In this document: positions 22,501 through 34,999 of the stretch, one piece after another | Position numbering within the stretch: the first letter of the stretch is position 1 | Layout of the letters: the number at the start of each line of letters is the position of its first letter | NCBI GenBank assembly: GCA_015680685.1 | Contig: MNCI01000967.1 | Location: forward strand, 126,964 to 190,963 | Source of the DNA: Gnetum montanum | Lineage: Eukaryota > Streptophyta > Gnetopsida > Gnetales > Gnetaceae | Direction: 5' to 3' | DNA: 64,000 nucleotides | Program-made: the position numbers and the translations under genes | The notes under the pieces: model-generated | What the model was told of the DNA's origin: nothing | The model's input: only the letters and a program-made list of their open reading frames with translations | Databases searched by the model: none

Positions 22501-25500
22501 ATAGTTATCTCCAAGTTAAAGGTTTAGTTACTGTATGATATTTGCCTGGCACATCCTGTCCATTTGTATATATGCATACATACTATACTATTACCAGATA
22601 TTATTTCATCCTTAATTCTATTGTCACATTTTCTCTCCATGATATATGTTAAAAGATAACACTATCAAATTTGAAATTTGACTTTAAGCTTATTATGCAA
22701 CTAAATTACCTTCTACACATTTTTGTGTGCATTTTCATGGCTATTTTAGTAATTTAATTTCTCTACTGTTTAATGTTCTTAGTTACAGTTTGCTAATCAG
22801 GGATATCCTTTTTTTATATATGGATTCTCTGATATTTAAACTGCAAGTTACTTGTGACGCTAACAAAAAATTCGCTATATTAATGTAGTAATGTGTTTGA
22901 TTGTTACATTATAACACCTATATATTTGCCAACAGGAACAGATGATGACCATCCACCACCACCTCATGTGAATCGGCCATCAGGAGGAAGTCAAGTTGGT
23001 CGCAATGGAAGAGCTTCTGAAGGGATGCTTATGTATGGCAGAAATGATTCCGATTTGGAATCTCAAATTCATTTAATGGAAAAGGAGGCATACAGTGCTG
23101 TAGTGAGAGCGTTTATAGCTCAATCTGATACATTTTCTTGGGTAAAATTCATTTGATTTCTACATTCTTACAACTTGCTGCAAATCTTCTTGTTCTGGCA
23201 TACTTTTAAAAAATGATAGTAAAGCTTAATTTATTGGTCTTATTTATTCTGTTCGTTTATATACATTGATGGATTGACATAGATACATTTTAATGTCATT
23301 TTAGGATAAAGAAGGACTTATCTCTGAGTTAAGAAAAGAATTAAGAGTTTCTGATGTGGAACACAGAACAATTTTAGGGAGCGTTAATTCAGATGGTGTT
23401 GTGAAACAGATAAGGTGAATTAAAAAAAAGTTCAAATCTTCAAGTTAATTAAAGTTAATTAATCATTGCAGGAAGATGTGTGTTTTAAAATTAAATTTTA
23501 TTTATTAACTAATACCTGTTTATGGGCCTGTGATCAGAGAATACAGACAGAATCTTTCAAATCCACATATTTCTATTTCAAATTCTGGGCGCTCTATTTT
23601 TGACAATCATGCTCCCATTATGTCATCATCAAGTAAAAGGCAAAAAGGTGTATCTTCCATATCGTCTTTGCCACCACCTGCAATATCACGTGCACATGGT
23701 CTTACAGGAATAGCTGGGAAGGGAGCAGTTTCAAGGACGTCTAAAGAGGTATAATACTGGGGGATTGAAAGTTATATTTTTAGTTTAGCTTGTTGTTGAT
23801 TTGCATTTTTAATTCTACTGTTTGTTACAGTGTGAATAAATTCCTATTGTGTGCTAAAAAACTTACATGGCATAGTCATTTGACCTGAATGTACAAACAT
23901 CAAGTGTAAAAACATCAAGAATCCATCAAATAGTCTTTTCACATTTTTTGAATAATTCACATAAACTTATGAAAAAGAAAATTTCAATTTAAACATCGAG
24001 AAAATAAAAAAATGCTGAAAGTGCAAATGATAAAATAATAACTTATAAATCATTTCCTCTATTTATTCATCTTATTGTTGTATTTACGTTAGTAATTTAG
24101 ATAAATGTTGGTAGTATTGTTTGCATAGTAATGGTCGTTGTAACTTTGCAAGTTTCTATTTCCTGTGGGTGTAGATTATTTTTAGAACTACCATTAATGG
24201 CAGAAGCTAAAAGTTATTTGAATGAAATGCAATGCTTTATCAAAGTGTGAAAGACATTCATTAGAATGATAACATTAATTATAATCACAAAGATCAAACG
24301 CTGAAATTGGCTATAACATTGTTTGAATTAAATCACAGGCAGATGATTAAGATATGTTGATATTCAAGACGCACAAGAATTATATGCCCAGTAATGCTTC
24401 TGTAGTTGTGTTCATTTTTATTTTTTCATGACTATAATTTGCAACCAACATTTTTTGAAAATTTTAGCCTTGTACATGCCTATTTGTATCAGTGAATTTT
24501 TCCTGAATGTTTAGTACTTTTTCAAGCATCCAAAATTTGTTTTGGTGACTTTTATATTTTTCGTGCAGTCAAGTATTACTGTGTTGGGTGGAAAAAACAG
24601 TTCAAAGTGCAACACAGTATTCTTTGAAATACATGCAATGTTAATAGTTCATGCAACCCGTTGACTATGCTGTATTTGACTTGAATCTATTTGCAATGTT
24701 ATATAGAGATTCCCACGAGAGAATTGGAATGATAACGGTGGACATGATGAATTTGCTCAAGGAGAAGCCAACTATGGTGAAAAAGGTGCTCGATTTTTGC
24801 CATCAAATAAAGGGAGAACAACATCAAATGGTCAAAAACCAAGTGTTCGTGTATCTTCTCAAAATCTCGTACACAGTAAGAAGCCTGTAAGTTTAGAGTT
24901 GCGTAACACAGAAAAGCTTTTAGAGAAGGTAAGATGTGATTTTATTCACCATAAATATTCTGATATCTGTGGTTCATTTTAGAGATAAAGCTCCATCTGT
25001 ATGTAGCCTAAATTTGTTTCCTACTTGCATAATCAAATTGTTTTTTTTTGTAGCCTAAGTAATTTCTTGCTGACTGTGTTTTCTAGAACTTGGTATTGCT
25101 ATTTTAAGTGGTTAAATATGACCGGTATTTTATAACTCTTAAAAAAATAAAAAAAAAAATTGCAATTGGCTTTGTTAGAATGTACTCGCTAATTAAAGAA
25201 CGATCATTAGTTTCTTAACTTGCATAAAATGTTATGATGATCCATGAAGGGATATAACTATCTACCAGGTATAAGAAGCCTTTGGTTACGCTTTGGATCA
25301 TGAACCATGGAATAATAAGGAAAGTAATCGTAAGCCACCAGGAAAAGGAGATAGCTTATAAGACTAAACAAGGTTGAGAGCATTAAGTTGTAAATATATG
25401 ACAAGAAAGAAAAGAGAAGACGTCTTAAGTGTTGGTTCCTGAAAAAAGATTCCTCAGCTCTTACAAACGGTACTTGAGGAAAAGACATCAGTCATAGATT

Positions 25501-28500
25501 GTAAGGATTGTTGATATTAAGATTTACAAAACTCAGTCGTGAGCAAATAGTTTAGAAATTTTGAGTCTCGGAAATGCCCGACATTCATAAAGGAAGATTG
25601 GAGCATACAGGACCAAATTGAAGAAAGTAAGCACAGTGAGGCCTTACGCCCAAAGGTGTAGGAAAAGGATTCAAGAAAGAAGTAGCAGGGATATTTCTAA
25701 GTTTGTGAGAAGAAGACAGCTAAAGATAATTGTCCTAGCATAGCTGTGGAGTGCTGAAGGACCTTGTTGTAGCTTGATCCATGTAAGACTAAGCAAAGGA
25801 AAATTTCCATTTGCATCATGAGTGTCTTAAGGAACCCATGATGATGGAGAACTCTGAGATAGTGTAAAAGTTGTAGCACTGCCTGAGGAAGGAGCAACAC
25901 CACAAAAAGGTAAGAAGTTCCCAAGAGACCAATCTGGAATATGAAATGCGTAAGCATAATGGTGTTACAATGAAGTATAACTGGAACTAGTACTAGTTGT
26001 GCCTTCTTCAAGATATGGTATGATTAGTACTAGATTATAAAAACAATATCATTAATAACTCTGAATGTATTTCTTAAGTTTTTAAGTGACTACAAGTATT
26101 TGTAGGAAATTATTATATTCTACGGTCAATCTATAAGCAGAGTTTATGATGGCATTGGTAGCACTAAAATATAGATCCTGGTAAATTAGAGTTGTCCGTA
26201 ACACAACCAAGCTCTAACAGTCTTAAATTTATTTATAATACATTTGAATACGATTCTTTGTTAGTACTGGTGGTGGGGGTATCTGTTTGGTTAATGTGAT
26301 CTACCGTATAGGAAAACAATTGAGAGCCCTTTTTTAATCTCTCAGAACCACCCATCCTTAAACCGACACCAGAGGATGTAAAGGTTACAAGTGTGAAACA
26401 CTACGGTTAAAAAGTTCATTTTTGGCTCATCATCAGGTTTGTGAGGAAGTCCATCACATTTTCTTTGTGGTCGGTCTTTCATATTGGTGGCTTTCCTTTT
26501 TCAGTGACATATCTAATCATGTGATATTATCAATGTATGTTGTTCTCTTGTTGTATCTTACATACTGACATTCCTTGTCAAGTGAATAACACCTTGGTTA
26601 TTGCAACATACTATCTACTTAAGCACAAGCAACTCAATAATGTACAAAAGATGGTGCATTTCATTTGCTGATTCTATCAAGGAAATGTATTCTGCGTCCA
26701 TATTCAATAATGCCACATCTGATTGAAGCTTTGACATCTGAAGGATGGCTTCTCCAGCTAGAGAGTGAAAACATAGCCTGATTAAGCATTTCTAGAATCT
26801 CTGCTTCTTTTATATGTAGCACTAGAATATCTGTTTGTTTTTTCAATTCCCAAAACATGAGCATAGAAATTTTTGCTATCGTTGCCAATATTCTACTACA
26901 AGATGAAGTGATGATCAACCTTCTGAGAGATCTCTTATATGATGTAGATGCCGTTCTGCAGGTCGAGTTGCTGGTTTGGAATACAAATAAGTATGAAATT
27001 TACCATTCCTTGCAATCATTGGGTTGCAAATTCCACTATCTGATCTATTTGACAGGTTTAACTTGAAGTATTGTTGTGTTGAACCAGGATAGTTTATTTG
27101 AAGTTACTCAACCATAATCATAGTTTTCAATTCCAATTTGACATGTCTATTTGGCAACTTGATCGATTTTTGATTCAGGAATAATTTGTCAATAATTTTA
27201 AAGGTTTCACAATTATTTGTGAGGCTTAAAATACTATTTATATAATAGATATTTAAAAAATATAACACTAAAACTTAGCAAATTTATATACTAATTCATA
27301 AATAGAAATGCAGAAATGTGGAAATGCGTATAAGAGATTTGCCATTTTAATCTCACTTTTCTCTCATTTTTGTGACTTTCCCATAAAATGCAAGTATGCT
27401 ACAGACATTGTCTGCCGTGGCCTGATTGCATTGTTAAAAATGTGAAATCGAAGAAGATACCATGAAAAAAGATAGAACCCTTCACCTTGAGGCAGGGTTG
27501 CAATATGGGAGCAATTGAGCAATATACTGAATAGAGTATGTAGATTAATTTTATTTTTACATGCCTTGAAAGTTTGGGTTGAATAGTGTTTTTGAATCTG
27601 CCTGTATTTATAATTATTCAGCAGAGTTTCATAACTGTTAAGATTTGCCTTTATCCATTGAAAAATCAACGAATTATAAGGCGAATAATCCTTTTTTAAC
27701 AATGTGATTATACAGTGAATATTGACTGAATTTGAAAACACTGACTATGATATTTAACATAAATATACATGTTTCTGTATTTCTATACACAAATAATTTT
27801 CTTAATGGAACCACATTCTTCTTTTATCACATCAGAGACATATAATTCATTATTTCAGAATCATAAACAAATATTTAAGAACACTTTATCTTTCTCATTC
27901 TGTAGGATATTAGTTCTTCATTTGTCTGTTCATTGCAGAATCTATCTTTGCTATTTTCCAATATCTATGGAATCGATTCTTGTTCTTTTTCCCAACATTG
28001 TGAAATTTGCTGCAGAATCGTTTTTTCAGTCATTTTTGAAATATGTATTCCCTTCTATCTACATCTTTTTGTACATACATTGTCTTTTATCTGTCTATAT
28101 CTGTCTGTTTCTTACCATTGTTACATATTGCTTGGATTATATGGTCTCTAGAACTATTACACCTTTTCACCATGAGACATCTTATCACGACAAGTTTCTG
28201 ACTTAAATCTGGTGAATTATTGGTTTCTGTAACAGAAATATAATGGGGTATTATCCTTGGGAACATTGCAATTGCAGACAAATAAATTTCAACTGATCAT
28301 CATCATCATCTTAGCCTTTTCCCAACAAAATGTGGTTGGCTACATGAGTTCTTTTTTGCCATTCACCTCTATGAAGAGCTAGATCTTTGTTTGCTTGCAG
28401 TTTCTTCAAATCATCTTTGATTGTTTTTTTCCATATCTTTGTTTGTCTTTATTTCGGTGGCTTTCCTAGAATAACATGTTTCATGTTCATTAGCCAAGAA

Positions 28501-31500
28501 AACAGCATGGTTACTGTTAACCCATCTCTAACCCAGTTCCACAATACCCCGCAACAAGGTTTAGTGTAGGAGCCATCCTGCCTTGAAGGTGGGTGATACT
28601 CATACAGCCATCCAAAATCCAAAATTTTTGTCGCTGGATCTTTAGCCACACCCATTTCTGAGGGAACTTTTCCCAACGTGACAATATTGCACATCGTTTC
28701 TAGAGGACATCCTAGCAAGCCGTTGTGCATTTTCTACAACAACTGAGCCCTGTGACTGTTGTGCATTGTATCTTGGGAATGCCCTTGCATCTGCAAAATC
28801 TGAAAAAGAATTCATTCATGAGATTTGGCAAGGTTTTACCAATGAGTTTTAAAATTTGAAAATGTTCTTTATAAGATGGTGATGTCAATGTGAGTGGCTA
28901 CCTTTGAACAAATGACATTAAGAGGCCTGTGTTGGTCAACACAATGGATTAAAAGTCGTCACTCCTTTCCATCACTCATGAGATCCAGGATTGAAATAAC
29001 AGAGATACCAAAAAATGGTAAAACAGAAGATCAAAATAACAGAGAGATATAGGATTGAAACTAGGACTACCTTGTCATTTAACATCAAGTTCTGCCTTTT
29101 TATAAGGATAAAAAGATTTCCATACATTTTTTTTTCCAAAAAAAAAAAAGAAAACTTTTTTCATACAACAATATTTAGTCATGTTCAAAGTGACATTTTC
29201 AAAGTCTTTAGCACTTGTGTTTGAGAATCTAAATTCATTATAACTGCTTTGGATGTCTCATGGTGATTGTTCATGAGTGAGTTTGTTTTTTCCCTTCCTC
29301 TTGTGGCTCATCATTCCCCTCTAGATCGTTCAGTGATTTTATGTTTGACAGAGAGAAGTTATGACATTTGGTTAATGGAATCTGAAAATCTTGGAGAGAA
29401 ACATTTGGTGTGAAGAAACATGGCAATATAGTTTACCATATTGCCATATGCAAAATAAGGTTTTTTTTTATCTTGTGGCGAGACTTTTGAGAAACTGTTC
29501 ATTTTCTTTAATGTTTGTTAATGCTTGTAGCCCATGACAGCTCAAAATCTTGCTGACACAGCGTGCAGATTTTTTAAACTGTTGACAGTCAACTTTTTCC
29601 CTATTGCACAGTAAGTCAAATTAACAAACATGGAGATAATGTTGCAATATAGTTTCTTCAAATGTCTTAACTTCTATCCAGTTTTTTTCCTCTTATTTTC
29701 TTCAAAGACTTGTACACTTAGAAGCAGGGGCTTCACTCCAGAGACAGGAAGCTCTTTTCTGGAGAAAATAGTTAGAGTCTTATAGAAGTCATTAAATGCA
29801 TTCTGGGGGATGTTCTCAGATAGCTTAAACCTGTAGATATTGGTGAATTCAACTGTAACGATGTCATTCTGATAGTTCCATAGATATTTCCAGAGCTTTT
29901 CACTGGAAATCACTTCTTTTGGTTTCACAGTTGCAGCAGTATGGCATTATATGCTCAATTTGTTCAGTTTTCTTTAAACTTTCTGAGCTAATGGACTCAC
30001 AGATTGGTTATCAAAATTACGTGTGTTGATATTGAAGTCATATTTCTTGATTTCTTGTTCTGAAACGATAATGTGGTGTCCTTTGGTTTATTTGGTTGTA
30101 ATATTGCTTTCGTTGTCACTCCTTTTCGTTTTAGGATGACATGGTTTAGAAAAGTCACATCTTCTGGCAATTACTATGATACAAATTTGGTTAATCTTTG
30201 CATGCTTCTTGATTTCCTTCGTTGTTTCTCTAAGCGTTTTTTGTTCATTCTGAACGTCTTGAAGTAGTATTGTGTTTCCAATGAGTTTCTTCAAAGTGAT
30301 AGGAATCCATGAGTACTCTTGTATTCTTCACATATTGTAGAGAAGCAAGCTCCTCATTGACCACAAACTTTTTATGTGATATCAGTTTGATCTTTCAAAA
30401 TTGCATTCATATTAATGATTTCCTTGTTTGCTAAAGAGCGCAATCACAACTGCTGCTTGGTATTCTTAGTTTATGGAATTTGGCTTTGCCACCATGTCTA
30501 GTTATCCTATTGGAATTAGTTAGATAACTTATTTCAGTTTTCACCTTTCACTTTCCAGATCGTTACCCTCTTAACTGTCACAAATTTCATAGAACTTGTT
30601 TTCTTCTATTTAGTTCCTCCAAAACCATACTGTGATACAATATTGATATTACAAGAACCTATGAGTTTCTACTACGTTTGATTATTTGAAATTACTTTAC
30701 AATTTCAATCGTTTTCTTCTATTTATTTCCTCCAAAACCATACTGTTATACAATATTGATATTACAAGAACCTATGGGTTCCTACTACGTTTGATTATTT
30801 GAAATTGCTTTACAATTTCAATCATAATTCTTTCAACATATAGATGGTTTATTCGTTTTCATACATATAAAATATTTAATGGAACCACGTTCTTCATATC
30901 ATACCATAGACAGATATACTTCATCATTGGAATTTTAACTATTATTTAAGAAAACTTTATCTTCTTATTCCATAAGACTTTAGTTCTTCCTTGTCTTGTT
31001 CATTGCGGAATCTATCACTGTTATTTTTCCCAATGTTATTCTTTCAATCAGTGCGGAATTTTCTTTTTAGTCATTTTTTACCCATGTATTCTTTTCCATC
31101 CACTTCTTTTTATCCATATATCTGCGTTATCTGTCTATATTTTACCAATGCTTCTTTCCATGATAGTTATTCTGTGATTACTGTTTTCCGGAATGGAAAG
31201 AAGACTTGGCTTTATTCGGTTTCATCCTTAAAAACTGTTATAACCGTGGAAGAAAAATCCAACTGAGGATGAGGTATTGAACATGTTGGGTGATTACATA
31301 TGTTTTCTTTGTTGTTTGTAGCTGCCAATAATTGCTTTGTTCTTTTGCTCGTGGCATTTGTTATGAACCTTGTAAATTGTGTATCCTCTCTTTCGTTTGC
31401 AACAAGGGCTAGAAAGCGTCATGGGTTACCATTATATTTCCTCCACAATTAGCAAGGTTTCGGTTAATAGAATGATTCTTTCTCTATAAATTAAAGAAGG

Positions 31501-32385
31501 GAAGTGCATATTTAACTGAAGTTTGTTAAATAAAATGACATGTTGAGATGAGGCTTCCGTAGGGTGGATAAGCTGTTTGAAAATAGATTGCCTATGCGAC
31601 CTCTTGAGCATACATCCAGCTATTTTTATGAAATGTTGAACTGTGCCTTTGTTGGATCTTGAAATCGTAACCTATTGGTAGTTAAAATTTTTACAAATAA
31701 TACATATCATTTTAAATTTATATACATTCTAACTTTAGCACGTATTCTCTATTTTATTATTGTTATTTTCACTGTCCTGGAGCTGTTTCACAAGTAGTCT
31801 GTATGATATTGATCGAGCATATTCTTGCTTAATTTTAGGTGGAACAAATATTTGGGAATGCACATTCTGATCCTAGTGAGAGAGAACGGGCCAAAGCAAC
31901 TCTGAAGGTAGGAATTTGATTATTTACAGATGACTTGCAAGAAGCTTGTATCTCAAACATTTTTTATATACATTAGTTAATCACGTTGATTTTGCTTATG
32001 AATAGACAGCTTTCGCATTTTGAAATGCTAACATCTGTTATAATACTGAAGGAACATGAACAAGCTCTTGTGGATGCAATTTTTCAACTTGGTGAAATGA
32101 CCGAAGATGGTAAGATTTTAATTTTTTATTTCATCAATCCATTTCTCTTCAAGCATCTACGTTTTTGGCCTATTTGACATCGTGATGATGAAGTAATATG
32201 CTCAAATTGCAGGTCATCCTTTGAAAGCCAAAAAGGGGAGAATGCAGAATAATAGAAAAGGAAACGTAAACCAGGGTAGCATCTACAATGAAGGGTGCAG
32301 AAGGATCATTTCAGATAGGCAACCTATACCAGCAGAAGATGGTGGTGCCTATGATGATCAGCATGACACTGAGGGAGATGTTTAG
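19529..32385 (+). CDS. EML: EMSY-LIKE (EML) ENT-domain protein, spliced, 358 aa
   Basis: Coding exons: 19,529-19,556; 22,936-23,141; 23,305-23,414; 23,538-23,748; 24,707-24,928; 31,839-31,907; 32,052-32,109; 32,213-32,385 (TAG). All junctions are GT-AG and the phases agree; the sum is 1,077 nt. The start MAYHRSDSSG joined to TDDDHPPP is the typical EML N-terminus. The ENT domain covers residues about 50-120 (LESQIHLMEKEAYSAVVRAF, then DKEGLISELRKELRVSD, then IREYRQ). A basic SSKRQKG near 146-152 may be a nuclear signal. The C-terminal EML coiled coil covers about 250-301 (LLEKVEQIFG, AKATLKEHEQALVDAI). EML proteins are nuclear chromatin readers linked to plant immunity and flowering. The Agenet/Tudor domain normally found between these parts is not recognisable. 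The exon 5 start is the least certain junction. Confidence 0.85.
20896..21197 (+). repeat. Perfect 151 bp tandem duplication in EML intron 1
   Basis: The unit from GAGTTTTATTATTTGTG to CATAAATATATA occurs at 20,896-21,046 and again at 21,047-21,197 with no difference that I can see. It lies in the 3,379 bp first intron. Perfect identity in otherwise decayed surroundings implies a recent duplication or an assembly artefact. Confidence 0.9.
24569..24706 (+). pseudogene. Possible relic of the Agenet-domain exon in EML intron 4
   Basis: A strong acceptor (pyrimidine-rich, TTTTTCGTGCAG ending at 24,568) opens a 138 nt segment that is a whole number of codons and in frame with exon 5. It contains TGA at 24,662, another TGA near 24,677 and a final TAG, whose AG is the acceptor used for exon 5. 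Partial resemblance to an Agenet domain appears in VLGGK and TVFFEI and, one base out of frame, PVDYAVFDLN (compare the family's HALVYDIN), followed inside exon 5 by RENW. The resemblance is weak and by eye only. Alternatively it is ordinary intron. Confidence 0.35.
27804..28110 (+). repeat. Diverged direct repeat in EML intron 5, copy 1
   Basis: Starting GGAACCACATTCTTC, it shares ordered blocks with 30,880-31,150: TTTAAGAACACTTTATCTT, TTCATTGCAGAATCTATC, TTTTCCCAACATTGT and TTATCTGTCTATAT. Divergence with small indels makes it an old duplication or two copies of an unknown repeat. Confidence 0.65.
28296..28385 (+). repeat. (CAT)n-ended non-LTR-type repeat fragment
   Basis: CATCATCATCATC is followed by TTAGCCTTTTCCCAACAAAA, GTGGTTGGCTACATGAGTTC and CACCTCTATGAAGAGCTAG. 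A matching fragment in opposite orientation lies at 41,754-41,842. Trinucleotide-tailed sequences of this type are widespread in plant genomes and probably represent RTE-like LINE or derived 3' ends. The family name is inference. Confidence 0.6.
30598..30823 (+). repeat. Imperfect 113 bp tandem duplication in intron 5
   Basis: Two consecutive units carry TTCTTCTATTTAKTTCCTCC, CATACTGTKATACAATATTG and CTACTACGTTTGATTATTTG with a few point differences. It is older than the identical duplication in intron 1. Confidence 0.8.
30880..31150 (+). repeat. Diverged direct repeat in EML intron 5, copy 2
   Basis: Counterpart of 27,804-28,110 (GGAACCACGTTCTTC at its start, GTTATCTGTCTATAT near its end), about 3 kb downstream in the same orientation. 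No coding content is visible. Confidence 0.6.
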
Positions 32386-33450
32386 TATCTAACGAGGATT
32401 TGTCAGACCCCTGCTAGATGTCATATAAATAGTACACTGACTTTTTGAATTGTCAACTCTAGCTGCTTGGCATTGTTCATGATCAAATGAATATGTCTTG
32501 ATGATGTGACACTCAACTTGCGTTTGCAAGATTTTGTAAATTTTAATGGCCAAATGTGACGCTGCCTTTGATGCCTGAAGTTGTCTGTCTTGATGCCTGC
32601 CATCACAATGTTTCTTCTATTTGAAGAAGACTCCGTTAAATGGAATTAGTGGCTACAAATGAATCCTAGCATTTTCCTTGTTTGAAATTAATACTGTTTA
32701 GTATTTACTCTGTTTATTTTAAGTTTGTGGTATTAGCACAATGGCAAGACAAGGAAACTGTGTGCTGCTATCCTCAAATTTTGTTACATATACGAGTTTC
32801 TTCAAAATTTCCAGACGAAGTAATCTTTGCTTATACAAACCAATGTTTTATGCTGTGAATATTATTACTATCGTTATTTTTATATTGGCTACATATTTTA
32901 TGTGCACTTAATGAAATTGTTTTGCTATCCCATAGAACACCAGCATGAAATGTTATGTATTGAATGATCTCATCTTTAAGTCTAGCCCAAGAGAAAACGA
33001 GTAAATGGTGATTAAGGTAAATATCACATGTGAAAAAGGGATATTCCTTCCACAATACATATAGGGTCATTTAATTGTTGGACATTGATTTTTAATCGAT
33101 TGATGAATGTTGGGGCAAATAAATTGAAGGACGGTGTCCGGTTGAAGTTAATATTTCAAGCACCAAAATTGAAAGATGTGACTTACGTACCAAATATTAT
33201 ACCTTTGGAAATTTGAGATAAGTTACAAATCTGCAGTTCATTAGGGAAATGACATGTTATGCTGCGTGGGAGATCTTGTAGATGTATACGATTGATTTGT
33301 TTGGGGTTCTGTTTAACAAACTTGATGGATGTGATAAGGATTTGAATGCCACCTGTTGGTGGGGGAAGCAACCGAGTTGCACACCCCTTGCTTTTTGAGG
33401 CTTCTTCTACCTGCGTTTGACACCACCTCCAGTGCAATATATGCTAATAG
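32386..33450. other. EML 3' UTR and downstream flank
   Basis: After the TAG at 32,383-32,385 the sequence is AT-rich with no ORF that I can support. No canonical AATAAA is close; near-matches such as AATTAATACT lie around 32,690. The 33,070-33,440 part is less AT-rich and probably belongs to inserted sequence next to the viral block, but I cannot name it. Confidence 0.4.
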
Positions 33451-33607
33451 CACGTGATTGACTTAATCATGATGACCTAATTATAAGAGCAGAGCGGAGC
33501 TCTTAGCTACACATAATTCAGAATTGGGTAGTGCAACACCATAATTCAAAATTGGGTAGGGCAAAAACTATCAATAGAAAACGAAGGTCTCTTATAAAGG
33601 ACATAAC

Positions 33608-33622
33608 AGTATTTATACATAG
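33608..33622 (-). promoter_or_regulatory. TATA box of the viral promoter region
   Basis: On the - strand TATGTATAAATACTG lies about 440 bp beyond the end of the last viral ORF, where caulimoviruses place the pregenomic RNA promoter. About 100 bp downstream is a short palindromic stretch (AGAGCTCCGCTCTGCTCT) that could belong to the leader. No convincing tRNA-Met primer site was found. Confidence 0.45.
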
Positions 33623-34063
33623 CATGGTGGAGGCGAACCCAGCTTAGGCTATGGCTAACCATCATATTTTATAATAATACAATAGGTAAAAGTATCTACT
33701 TTCTTGGTCTTGTATTTGGAGACTTCTTGTTAAATCTATGTTGAATTCATTGGTAATTGCTTGATATAATCCTTGAAAACCATTTTGCATAACTTATTTT
33801 TATGCTTTAAGACTGGCATGATTTCACCAATTTTGTAATTTGCCTACAACTTTACTTAAACCAAAGGATATAAGCCTTAGGGATGCTTAGACAAGAATGT
33901 TTAGAAGGCGTGCTATGCTGCTGTTTTGGTCTCTCTGTTTGATGCCTCTGACTCTTTGGGAAAGTAAACACACAATTGGCCTTTCGAAAAAGTAAAAGGC
34001 GCACACAATTGACTCCTTGGAAAAGTAAAAGGTTGAGGGGGCTTCCCAAGGAGGCATTTACTT

Positions 34064-34999
34064 TTAAGGTGTATTGGCCAAGTCATCATTGTGACTTGGT
34101 GAGTCTCCACTTTCTGAGTTGTTAGATGATGTTGGGTACCATTCTTGATTGACTTGCCATCCTACTAAGTGGATGAGTCTTTTAGTACCACTAGCTTGTC
34201 GGAATCTTTCAACTCTGGGGTCCATTTTGAACAATTCTAAAGTTTGAGATCTGAGACTGTCTCGACGACATTGTTCTTGAATATCATGGAGATTATTGGT
34301 ATACACATTTTGGTAAAAAGTGTATACCCATGGCATTTCCCAGTCTAATCTCCTAAAGATGCAAGTACTCAAAAAATATAGAAGAGTATGTTCTTGTTTT
34401 AAAAAATGCCATGCCCAAGATTGATGACTTCCATAGTAAATAAAATCTCCCCTGTGACCAGCTAATTGATGAAATAGGCTTCTAGGGTATTCTAGAAGAA
34501 TGTATTTGGGAGAGTATTCATATTTGGCCCACCATGACTAGAAGGCATGGTTTTGAGGATTTGGAGTTGTGGGGTTAATTTCAATTTTATACATATGGCA
34601 GGGATTAGGCTATTTGAGTGGCCAGTCCATCATAGAAAGTGGTTCAAATAATACTTCAAACTGCAGAAGTTGGAGTTCCACAAAAGTAGAAAGATGAAGA
34701 TGATGTGGTGTAGTAGGGTCATTTAAAGGCAACCATTCTCTTGGATGTCTTTGTTCATCAAAAGAAGTTAAGAGAGTTTGTGCAACTGTACAATAAGGGC
34801 TAAAGGCTCTAGAGGTTTCTATGAAATTTTGCCAATGAGAAGTATGTTGAAGACACATGTGGTGTTGTTCTAATGTGCGCATCCATGTTTCATTGGGAAA
34901 ACAACTTCGAATCTTTCTGGAGTAACAAAGAGTCCAACCGTTTGCTTCAAACAAACTTGTACATAATATATAGAAACTCAAACAAACATTAGTACTCAA
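34064..34999 (-). pseudogene. Downstream viral ORF of unknown function
   Basis: Two open pieces (34,999-34,610 and 34,372-34,064) are joined by a similar-looking stretch with a stop, giving one former protein of roughly 300 residues directly after RNase H. It is rich in Trp, His and Tyr (for example LAGHRGDFIYYGSHQSWAW and RRLDWEMPW). I recognise no domain. Its position fits the C-terminal polyprotein extension or an extra ORF in some caulimoviruses; that is inference. Confidence 0.45.

Larger units (their letters stand above)
24929..31838 (+). other. EML intron 5 (6,910 bp), repeat-containing
   Basis: The donor GTAAGA follows LLEK, and the acceptor TTTTAG precedes VEQIFG, so the phase is 0 on both sides. 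Inside are an old RTE-like repeat at 28,296-28,385, a diverged direct repeat (27,804-28,110 and 30,880-31,150) and a tandem duplication at 30,598-30,823. The 25,230-26,030 and 28,450-28,740 parts look like old inserted sequence but I recognise no family. ORFs up to 145 codons in this intron show no domain pattern and are taken as chance. Confidence 0.8.

Noticed and set aside
24569-24664. Alternative EML exon start at the strong acceptor 24,568
   Set aside because: Inclusion adds 31 codons and a TGA at 24,662-24,664, which would remove the conserved C-terminus. Kept only as a possible relic or minor isoform.
25230-26040. Possible gene or transposon fragment in intron 5
   Set aside because: Composition differs slightly from its surroundings, but no reading frame, repeat pair or known motif could be identified.
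27769-28206. 145-codon + strand ORF in EML intron 5
   Set aside because: Low-complexity Phe/Ile/Leu/Tyr-rich translation of T-rich intron. It covers a repeat that recurs at 30.9 kb without an ORF.
33450-33560. tRNA-Met primer-binding site in the viral leader
   Set aside because: Only partial matches to TGGTATCAGAGC on the - strand, not enough to annotate.
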